Source of the DNA: an uncultured Gemmatimonadota bacterium
Lineage (GTDB): Bacteria > Gemmatimonadota > Gemmatimonadetes > Gemmatimonadales > Gemmatimonadaceae
Assembly (NCBI GenBank): GCA_946479995.1
Contig: CAMLIU010000002.1
Coordinates: 1 to 16,846 of the forward strand
Length of the DNA: 16,846 nt
Direction: 5' to 3'
Program-made: the position numbers and the translations under genes
The notes under the pieces: generated by a model
Told to the model about the DNA's origin: nothing
Seen by the model: only the letters and a program-made list of their open reading frames with translations
The model's database searches: none
Shown here: positions 6,387-11,693 of the stretch, piece after piece
Numbering within the stretch: position 1 is the stretch's first letter
Layout: every line of letters begins with the position of its first letter

Positions 6387-6677
6387 ATGAGCGTCAAGCC
6401 CTTTAGTCCGGTCGGAAGTCCACAAAGCGTGGCCTACAGCGCGACCAGCGTTTCGCTGTTCGGCAACACGCCGGCCTCGGTCTTCCGTTCGGTCTACAAC
6501 GACGCCACTGTGCCGTGCTACATCCTGTTCAACGGCACACCGGCCAGTGCCACCCTGTTCACTGTGAAGTTGGCGGCAGGGGCGTTCTTCCAGTTCCCCC
6601 TGCCGCTCTACACGCAGCAGGTCAACATCATCTGGGATGCGGCCGGCTCGGGTGCGGCGCGCACCACGGAGTATTGA
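6387..6677 (+). CDS. Small beta-sandwich virion protein (96 aa)
   Basis: The sequence runs from a VSLFGNTPASVFRSVYND segment to CYILFNGTPASATLFTVKL, AGAFFQFPLPLY and ends IWDAAGSGAARTTEY. This arrangement (N-D-x-x-x-x-Y-I-x-F-x-x-x-A-S-x-x-x-F-T-V-x-L ... G-x-A-R-x-T-E) is a recurring small phage family with a predicted jelly-roll-like fold; I know no established function. It is the last of three decoration-like genes and is followed 1 base later by a long hairpin. Start ATG lies 2 bases after the previous stop, with GGCGG upstream. Confidence 0.75.
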   Translation: MSVKPFSPVGSPQSVAYSATSVSLFGNTPASVFRSVYNDATVPCYILFNGTPASATLFTVKLAAGAFFQFPLPLYTQQVNIIWDAAGSGAARTTEY

Positions 6678-6678
6678 C

Positions 6679-6727
6679 GGGTTGGTGCGGGTACTTGCGG
6701 AAGGTAAGTACCCGTACCTAACCCTTT
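6679..6727 (+). terminator. Long hairpin after the decoration genes
   Basis: Bases 6679-6696 pair with 6706-6724 over 18 base pairs, with one G-U pair (6687-6715) and one bulged T (6719); the loop is gcggaaggt. A short TTT (6725-6727) follows. The ribosome binding site of the next gene (AGGGGG, 6728-6733) abuts it, so it may both end most transcripts and affect translation of the next gene. Confidence 0.7.
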
Positions 6728-6737
6728 AGGGGGAACT

Positions 6738-7142
6738 GTGCCGAAGACGAACAACAACACTGGTGCGACCGCGGCCGGTATGACGGGAATCGTCGAGCAT
6801 GGCGCGCCACTCAACGACGGGCGCCGACTGTCGGAGCTCGACCCCGAACTGAACCTCGACGGCACCTTCATCGACGGCAAGCACCCCTCTCACCCTGCCG
6901 TGACCGATGACATCAAGGCTCGCCAGAACGCCGACCCGAACGGCATCGACTTCTCCGCCACCGAACCGCGGCCGATTGCGGATCCGGCTGAGGATGACGA
7001 TTCCGTGCGGACCGACGATTCCGAGCAGACTTCGGAGGAAACTCCGAAGCGGGAGGAGGAGTCATCTCCTGGTTTCAACTCGGCAGCATCGCCAAAGAAA
7101 ACCGCCAATTCCAGCGCGAAGAGTCACGGCAGAGGAAACTAG
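6738..7142 (+). CDS. Acidic, probably disordered hypothetical protein (134 aa)
   Basis: The GTG start at 6738 follows AGGGGG at 6728-6733. The N-terminal half includes HGAPLNDGRRLSELDPELNLDGTFIDGKHPSHPAV, which may be a short folded or binding segment. Residues 75-134 are dominated by Asp, Glu, Ser, Thr, Lys and Pro with no hydrophobic core, so the tail is probably disordered. I do not recognise a family. It sits between decoration-like and connector genes. Its 3' end overlaps the next small gene by about 80 bases in the -1 frame, so translation of the two is probably linked. Confidence 0.72.
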   Translation: MPKTNNNTGATAAGMTGIVEHGAPLNDGRRLSELDPELNLDGTFIDGKHPSHPAVTDDIKARQNADPNGIDFSATEPRPIADPAEDDDSVRTDDSEQTSEETPKREEESSPGFNSAASPKKTANSSAKSHGRGN

Positions 7143-7231
7143 CCTGCCCGAACGACGGCGAGCCTCTGGTACGTAATCCGCGGACGAAGCGCCTTCAGTG
7201 CTCTTACGACGGATACGTGCATCAGGAATAG
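7061..7231 (+). CDS. Short Cys-motif protein (CPNDGEPL type) lacking a normal start codon
   Basis: This frame reads VISWFQLGSIAKENRQF, then ACPNDGEPL and LQCSYDGYVHQE before the stop at 7229. The paired C-P-x-D-G and C-x-x-D-G motifs and the ISWFQLG opening match a short protein I know from many actinobacterial phages between capsid and connector genes. There is no ATG, GTG or TTG in this frame between the in-frame stop at 6995 and the first Cys codon. GGGAGGAGGA (7051-7060) stands right before GTC-ATC, where homologs would begin; a single C-to-G change at 7063 would give GTG. Translation may start at ATC or GTC, or come by -1 shift from the preceding gene, or the gene is dead. Start is the uncertain point. 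Confidence 0.62.
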   Translation, partial: VISWFQLGSIAKENRQFQREESRQRKLACPNDGEPLVRNPRTKRLQCSYDGYVHQE

Positions 7232-7279
7232 GCGCGCAAGCATGGCTTTCTTGCTCGCATGCTGTATCCTCTCGATCAA

Positions 7280-7299
7280 CAGTGTGCCCCCATACACTG
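7280..7299 (+). other. Small stem-loop in gap before connectors
   Basis: CAGTGT (7280-7285) and ACACTG (7294-7299) can form a 6-bp stem with an 8-base loop, just before the larger hairpin at 7307. Too short to assign a role. Confidence 0.3.
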
Positions 7300-7306
7300 C
7301 ATAAAA

Positions 7307-7340
7307 ACTGACCGGCCCTTCCGCCAGGGGGCCGGTCAGT
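7307..7340. terminator. 12-bp perfect hairpin before the connector genes
   Basis: ACTGACCGGCCC (7307-7318) pairs perfectly with GGGCCGGTCAGT (7329-7340), loop 10 bases. An A-run (ATAAAA) precedes it and CATATGG follows, so the U-tract needed for a classical terminator appears only on the minus-strand transcript. On the + strand it may still pause or terminate polymerase. It separates the head accessory genes from the connector and tail block. Confidence 0.62.
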
Positions 7341-7391
7341 CATATGGAGAACTTGCGTCCTACCACAAAAACCCGGTGAGGATGAAAGAAT

Positions 7392-8435
7392 ATGGGCGTT
7401 TGGTACGCCTCGCGTGAAGCTGTGATGAATGCTCTCGACACGAAGGTCTCGGCTTACCAGACTTCGCAGATCGATCGAGCCATCGAAGGTGCTTCCCGCC
7501 GCGTCGAAAGCCTCACGCACCGGATCTTTTACCCCCTCACTGCCACGAAGAGTTGGTCATACCCGAACACGCAAGATCAGTCCTGGACGCTGTGGCTCGA
7601 CGGCAACGATCTCGCCTCGGTCACTACGCTCGCGTCGGGCGGCAATACGATCCCCGCGGCCGGCTACTACCTCGAGCCGCAGCAGTACGGGCCGCCGTAC
7701 AACCGGGTGGAGATCAACCGCGGGTCGGCGTATGCCTTCGCCGGCGGCTCATCCGGTCCTCAGCGCTCAATCTCGGTGACTGGCGTGTGGTGCGCCTGCC
7801 CGCTCGATGAGGTCAGTGAGGGCACGCTCGCTGCCGCCGTCTCGAGCACCTCCGCCACCACAATCACGGCAAGCGAACCGGTAGACGTCGGGCGCATCCT
7901 GCGGATCGACTCTGAGCGGATGTTGGTCACGGACAAGACCTTCGTCACCTCGACGCAGACGGTTCAGACGCCGCTTACGGCCAGCATGGCGAACAACACG
8001 GTAGCGGTCACCGACGGCACCCAGTTTGCTGCCGGCGAGAGCCTGCTCATCGACGCCGAGCGGGTCACGGTCCTCGACGTGGCGGGCAACAACCTGACCG
8101 TCAAGCGCGCCGTACAGGGCACCACGCTCGCCACACACACCGGCAGCACGATCTACTGGGGCCGCCTGCTCACGGTGACCCGCGGCGCGCTCGGCACCAC
8201 GGCGGCCACGCACTCACAGGGCGCTGCGGTGGTACGCCACGACGTGCCGAGCCTGATCGAGCAGCTCACCATCGCGTACGCGCTCGACCGCGGTGTGCAG
8301 GAGAGCTCGGGTTACGCCCGCTCGATCACCAAGGATTCATCCGGGGATACCTACGTGGCCAGCCGAGGGATTCTCGCGCTGGAGAGCGGCGTCATCGCGG
8401 CGTACGGGCGCTTCGCGCGCACCCGAGCGGTCTGA
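7392..8435 (+). CDS. Head-tail adaptor protein with nested beta modules (347 aa)
   Basis: The N-terminus (YASREAVMNALD, then a helix with QIDRAIEGASRRVESLTHRIFYP) and the C-terminal helical part (LIEQLTIAYALDRGVQESSGYARS ... ALESGVIAAYGRF) resemble the adaptor that binds under the portal (HK97 gp6-like). Between them, residues about 145-280 carry two related beta modules: IDSERMLV pairs with the distant VTRGALGTTAATHSQGA, while IDAERVTV with VKRAVQGTTLATHTG lies inside it. Known adaptors of this class are near 100 residues, so most of the length is insertion. The ATG at 7392 is preceded by GAGGATGAAAG. Position before the neck and terminator genes supports the role. Confidence 0.78.
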   Translation: MGVWYASREAVMNALDTKVSAYQTSQIDRAIEGASRRVESLTHRIFYPLTATKSWSYPNTQDQSWTLWLDGNDLASVTTLASGGNTIPAAGYYLEPQQYGPPYNRVEINRGSAYAFAGGSSGPQRSISVTGVWCACPLDEVSEGTLAAAVSSTSATTITASEPVDVGRILRIDSERMLVTDKTFVTSTQTVQTPLTASMANNTVAVTDGTQFAAGESLLIDAERVTVLDVAGNNLTVKRAVQGTTLATHTGSTIYWGRLLTVTRGALGTTAATHSQGAAVVRHDVPSLIEQLTIAYALDRGVQESSGYARSITKDSSGDTYVASRGILALESGVIAAYGRFARTRAV

Positions 8436-8447
8436 GGGGGACGGATC

Positions 8448-8732
8448 ATGGAAGGCTTCACCGAAGGCGCACCGTTCACGGTCGCCGTGACGTGGCTGCC
8501 GAAGAACGCCGACGGCACGCCGCGCGAGGTGCCCCTGCTCAACGCCAGGGCCCTCGGACCCGCCCTTCTGGCCGAGACCTTCAACGTCAATACCGGGATC
8601 ACTACGCGATGGTTGGTGCCGTGGGCGTCGGTGGTCTACATCAAGCAGGATCAGCCACTCCCCGTGCCCGCCACCGAGCCGACTCCGCCACCTCCGCCAC
8701 CCGCTCCGCCGGCCGACCCGAAGGGGCCGTGA
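8448..8732 (+). CDS. Hypothetical protein with Pro-rich tail, head-tail connector region (94 aa)
   Basis: The ATG at 8448 follows GGGGGA. Residues 1-68 look like a small beta-rich fold (FTVAVTWLPKNADG, TTRWLVPWASVVYIKQ). Residues 69-94 are a Pro/Ala tail with a run of six prolines. The stop overlaps the next start. It lies where many siphoviruses encode a head-tail stopper, but I see no motif proving that, and a minor accessory role is equally possible. Confidence 0.65.
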   Translation: MEGFTEGAPFTVAVTWLPKNADGTPREVPLLNARALGPALLAETFNVNTGITTRWLVPWASVVYIKQDQPLPVPATEPTPPPPPPAPPADPKGP

Positions 8733-9100
8733 TGATCGAGACTCGCGGCCCGATCTTCAACGGTCAAGCGGAGATGCTCATCGAGCGGATGTGCCGCGAG
8801 ATCGAGAAGGCGGTTGGTGATCAGGGTAAGGAGATGGTTTCGGGAGTTCTCCCGAACGTCCTGCGGCACCCGACCGGCCATTACCAGTCCCAGATCCGCA
8901 CTGAGGTGCTTGGCGCCGGCGTAGACGTGACCGACGGCGGCATCATCTACGGGCCCTGGCTCGAGGGCATCGGCTCGCGCAACCGGACTACCCGGTTCAA
9001 GGGCTACGCCACGTTCCGCCGCGTCGGGCAGGCACTGAAGTTGCGCGCCGGCCGCATCGCCGCGCCGATCGTCAACCGCTACGTCAGGCGACTCGGATGA
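8732..9100 (+). CDS. Neck / head-tail joining protein, HK97 gp10-like (122 aa)
   Basis: The ATG at 8732 has AAGGGG 6 bases upstream and overlaps the previous stop by 1 base. An N-terminal helix (AEMLIERMCREIEKAV) is followed by HYQSQIRTEV, a beta stretch VTDGGIIYGPWLEGIGSRN and TRFKGYATFRR, then a basic C-terminal helix ending VNRYVRRLG. The Y-G-x-W-L-E-G-x-G-S-R-N plus R-F-K-G-Y pattern is common in actinobacterial phage neck proteins of the gp10-like class. It would join the adaptor ring to the tail. ATGA overlap with the next gene. Confidence 0.78.
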   Translation: MIETRGPIFNGQAEMLIERMCREIEKAVGDQGKEMVSGVLPNVLRHPTGHYQSQIRTEVLGAGVDVTDGGIIYGPWLEGIGSRNRTTRFKGYATFRRVGQALKLRAGRIAAPIVNRYVRRLG

Positions 9101-9552
9101 CGATCGGGATCAACGCACTGATCGATGCGGTCACCTCGCACGCCGCGGCGTCCGGCTACTTCGACGCGGTCAACGGGCATGAGCCGAAGTCGGCCCCCGG
9201 CTCGGGCATGACGTACGCGGTATGGGTGTCGGACATCGAGCCGACCCTCAGCAGTGGCCTGAGCTCGACCTCAGTGCGGGTTGTCCTCACTGGCCGGATC
9301 TACAAGCAGTTCCTCGCGCAACCTGAGGACGCGATCGATCCGGATATGGTGAACGCCCTGGACAGCCTGATGACTGCCTACTCGGGCAACTTCACGCTCG
9401 GCGCCAACGCCCGCAACATCGACCTTCAGGGCTCGGACGGGGCGCCGCTCAGCGCGCACGCCGGCTATCAGACGATCGACAAAATGGTCTTCCGGGTTCT
9501 GGACATCACCATCCCGATCATCGTTAACGACGCATGGATTCAATCCCAATGA
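9097..9552 (+). CDS. Tail terminator / tail completion protein (151 aa)
   Basis: The fold suggested by sequence is alpha-beta: helix INALIDAVTSHAAASGYFDAV, then MTYAVWVSDIEPTLSSGLSSTSVRVVLTGRIYKQF, then an acidic region and helix MVNALDSLMTAY, ending in strands with DKMVFRVLDITIPIIV. This arrangement and its place between neck and tail tube genes match tail terminator proteins (lambda gpU-like), which cap the finished tail tube. The identification is by position and pattern rather than an invariant motif. Confidence 0.72.
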   Translation: MTIGINALIDAVTSHAAASGYFDAVNGHEPKSAPGSGMTYAVWVSDIEPTLSSGLSSTSVRVVLTGRIYKQFLAQPEDAIDPDMVNALDSLMTAYSGNFTLGANARNIDLQGSDGAPLSAHAGYQTIDKMVFRVLDITIPIIVNDAWIQSQ

Positions 9553-9568
9553 ATACAGGGAGCTTGAC

Positions 9569-10309
9569 ATGGCCGCGCTGAAGGAGTCCGGACTCGGCGA
9601 CCGGCTTTTCGTTGCCGGCTACGACCTGTCGGGAGACATCGGCTCGATCCAGAAAATCTCGGGTGGGCCCGCGCCGCTCGAGGTGACGGGAATCGACAAG
9701 TCGGGTTACGAGCGGATCGGCGGCCGGCGAGACGGCGGTCTCGACTTCACCGCCTGGTTTGACGATCAGCCAGGGCAGGCGCATCCACGACTGGGATCCC
9801 TGCCGACTACCGATCAGATCGTTACCTACTTCCACGGCGCCACGCAGGGTAATACGTGCGCCTCGCTGGTGGCGAAGCAGATCAACTACGACGGCAACCG
9901 GGCCGCGGATGGCGCCTTCACCTTCACTGTGGCCGCCGCGGCGAACGGCTACGGCCTGGAGTGGGGGCAGATGTTGACCGCGGGTAAGCGCACCGATAGC
10001 GCCGCCACCTCGCCGGCAACCGGTCTCGACGGCGGAGCCTCGACGGCGTTCGGTGCGCAGGCCTACCTACACGTATTCGCGTTCACCGGTACGTCGGTCA
10101 CGGTCACCTTGCAGGACTCGGCGGACAACGCCACGTTTGCCGCCATCGCCTCGCCGATGAACTTCACCGCGGCTACCGGCATCACCTCGGAGCGCATCGC
10201 CGTCACGGGCACCATTCGCCGGTACGTACGAGCGATCACGACGGGCACCTTCTCCAATGCGGTATTCGCTGTGCAGTTCACGAGGAATGCAACGGCGGTG
10301 ACTTTCTAG
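9569..10309 (+). CDS. Major tail (tube) protein with C-terminal beta domain (246 aa)
   Basis: Residues 1-137 form the tube domain: MAALKESGLG, VTGIDKSGYERIGGR, FTAWFDDQPGQAH, then INYDGNRAADGAFTFTV and GYGLEWGQ, typical of tail tube proteins. Residues about 158-246 are an added beta-sandwich (YLHVFAFTGTSVTVTLQDSADN ... RRYVRAITTGTFSNAVFAVQF), probably displayed on the tail surface. CAGGGAGC upstream of the ATG is the ribosome binding site. A shorter paralog lies two genes on (10749-11162), sharing the opening and the DKS-x-YERI and FDDQ-x-GQAH motifs. Confidence 0.85.
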   Translation: MAALKESGLGDRLFVAGYDLSGDIGSIQKISGGPAPLEVTGIDKSGYERIGGRRDGGLDFTAWFDDQPGQAHPRLGSLPTTDQIVTYFHGATQGNTCASLVAKQINYDGNRAADGAFTFTVAAAANGYGLEWGQMLTAGKRTDSAATSPATGLDGGASTAFGAQAYLHVFAFTGTSVTVTLQDSADNATFAAIASPMNFTAATGITSERIAVTGTIRRYVRAITTGTFSNAVFAVQFTRNATAVTF

Positions 10310-10310
10310 G

Positions 10311-10745
10311 ATGTTTCGCATCGATCCGAAGATCGGTCCCGAGAATTACAAGACGTACCAGATCGTTGCGCCACTCAAGACTCATTTTCGGCAGGCAACG
10401 TGTCAAGAGGTGGAATGCCGAGCGTACGCGGCCGGCTTCCGATCCCGCATCGACACGTCCACCGATCTGGGTACCCGGCAGGCGAAATACATTGAGAACG
10501 CTTCCGGGCGAAAGTTCACGCGCACGCAAGCGGGCCCGATCGTGACGTACGACTTCCCGGCGGGACAGCACTGTTTCACCGCACACAAGGTTCCCCTCGA
10601 ACGCGAACCGCTGTATGTGGTCCGAGACGGCGATTACCGGGGCAACCCGCGCGGGACTCGGCCAGTCACCCGACGGGCCATCGATTGGGTGGACGACTTC
10701 GCCACTCATCAGCAGAACCTCGCCGACCGGCGACAGAAGGGATAG
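10311..10745 (+). CDS. Conserved hypothetical tail-region protein with Cys/His residues (144 aa)
   Basis: Recognisable parts are KTHFRQATCQEVECRAYAAG (residues 23-42), the segment AKYIENASGRKF, FPAGQHCFTAHK (82-93) and a C-terminal WVDDFATHQQNLADRRQKG. Cys31, Cys36, Cys88, His25 and His92 are candidates for a metal site. I know this layout from actinobacterial phages, where it lies near tail tube genes, without a known function. The ATG is one base after the preceding stop and has no clear ribosome binding site, so translation is probably coupled. It sits between the two paralogous tube proteins. Confidence 0.78.
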   Translation: MFRIDPKIGPENYKTYQIVAPLKTHFRQATCQEVECRAYAAGFRSRIDTSTDLGTRQAKYIENASGRKFTRTQAGPIVTYDFPAGQHCFTAHKVPLEREPLYVVRDGDYRGNPRGTRPVTRRAIDWVDDFATHQQNLADRRQKG

Positions 10746-10748
10746 GCC

Positions 10749-11162
10749 ATGGCAGCCATAAAGGAGTCAGGCCTCGGGTGGACCACGCTTTCGGTGGACG
10801 ACTCGGGTGGATCCGTGCAGGCCATCAAGAACGACGTCACCAACCTCGCGTTCGGTACGCCCCGCGGCGTCCAGGACGTGACCGGCGTGGACAAGAGCGC
10901 CTACGAGCGCATCCTCCTCCTGGCGGACTTCACCGTGACCCTCAATGGCGTCTTCGATGACCAGGCGGGGCAGGCGCATGCGGTCTTCAAGACTGTGCCT
11001 TCGACCAGCGTCAACCGCACTACCACCCTGGCCGTCTCGGGCAACACGCTGGCGAACGAGGTGCTCTACACCGACTACTCGCTGACGCGCGCACAGTCCG
11101 GCGAGCTCACGTGGTCGGCCCCCGGCGTGCTTGCCGACGGCGCCGTACCTACATGGGCGTGA
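10749..11162 (+). CDS. Second tail tube protein paralog (137 aa)
   Basis: It begins MAAIKESGLG and shares VTGVDKSAYERI and VFDDQAGQAH with the tube protein at 9569, but ends in place of that protein's added beta domain. AAGGGA is the ribosome binding site. The length is that of a single tube domain. Whether it is the main tube subunit, a minor subunit or a tail-end ring protein cannot be told from sequence; being nearest to the chaperone genes favours it as the main one. A short gap with GGGGATGAGGA leads to the next gene. Confidence 0.82.
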   Translation: MAAIKESGLGWTTLSVDDSGGSVQAIKNDVTNLAFGTPRGVQDVTGVDKSAYERILLLADFTVTLNGVFDDQAGQAHAVFKTVPSTSVNRTTTLAVSGNTLANEVLYTDYSLTRAQSGELTWSAPGVLADGAVPTWA

Positions 11163-11184
11163 TCAAGTAATTAGGGGATGAGGA

Positions 11185-11547
11185 ATGGGATTCAGGCTCA
11201 ACCGGACGTACGTCCTGAAGTTCGAGGGTAGTGCGCTGGAAGGGGCGGAGGTCAAGCTTCGTTCGACCAGCGTGGCTACCGCCATCGAGATGCGCTCCAG
11301 TCCGGATATCGAGCGATATGTGGAAATGCTTATTGACCATCTGATCGACTGGAATCTCGACGGGCCGGACGGAGAAAAGTTGCCCTTCGAGAAGGATGCG
11401 ATTCTGGGTGGCCTCGAGGAATCGGTCCTCGCGAAGATCCTCCGAGAATGGTTCAAGGCCGCGGTGGGCGTCACTGCCCCTTTGGACGAGCCATCGACCT
11501 CTGGAGAGCCGTCCCCGGTGGAGTCGATCCCGATGGAAATGTTGTAG
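11185..11547 (+). CDS. Tail assembly chaperone, short form (120 aa)
   Basis: This corresponds to lambda gpG: a chaperone that coats the tape measure before tube polymerisation. The N-terminal beta part (YVLKFEGSALEGAEVKLRS) and the helical middle (IERYVEMLIDHLIDWNL, LAKILREWFKAAVG) lead into VTAPLDEPSTSGE and end VESIPMEML, the ending I know from unshifted chaperones of actinobacterial phages. It is encoded between tail tube and tape measure. A frame in -1 register overlaps its last 70 bases, giving the frameshifted form. Confidence 0.85.
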   Translation: MGFRLNRTYVLKFEGSALEGAEVKLRSTSVATAIEMRSSPDIERYVEMLIDHLIDWNLDGPDGEKLPFEKDAILGGLEESVLAKILREWFKAAVGVTAPLDEPSTSGEPSPVESIPMEML

Positions 11548-11693
11548 AAGAACCCGACGAGCTGAAGGAGGCTAAGTTGATCTTGTATCTGTGTCGCGAG
11601 TTCCATTGCCTCCCTTCGGCGTTGATGGCGGAGAGCGCGGAACTGCTTCACCTATTGGAAATCGAGAAACGGGGAGCGGTCACCGATGGATAA
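11185..11693 (+). CDS. Tail assembly chaperone, -1 frameshift product (about 169 aa)
   Basis: After slippage on the heptamer at 11478-11484, translation continues in the -1 frame as GRAIDLWRAVPGGVD, then a helical C-terminal part (LKEAKLILYLCREF, SALMAESAELLHLLEIEKRG) to the TAA at 11691. It is the counterpart of lambda gpGT, in which the T part contacts the tube protein. The T frame has no separate ribosome binding site in a sensible place and the tape measure start overlaps its last codons. Expression by frameshift is well established for this gene pair in siphoviruses; the exact slip site here is inferred. Confidence 0.8.
11478..11484 (+). promoter_or_regulatory. Candidate -1 ribosomal slippery heptamer
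   Basis: C CCT TTG in the chaperone frame has the X-XXY-YYZ form and allows both tRNAs to slip back to CCC and TTT. It lies in the overlap of the two chaperone frames, in the codons for A-P-L where actinobacterial phage chaperones usually shift. After the slip the -1 frame stays open for 69 codons. Confidence 0.7.

Noticed and set aside
7000..7140. Canonical -1 slippery heptamer joining the acidic gene to the Cys-motif frame
   Set aside because: Read codon by codon, no X-XXY-YYZ heptamer is present in the overlap; CCA-AAG-AAA-ACC allows only poor re-pairing, so frameshifting is left as one of several options.
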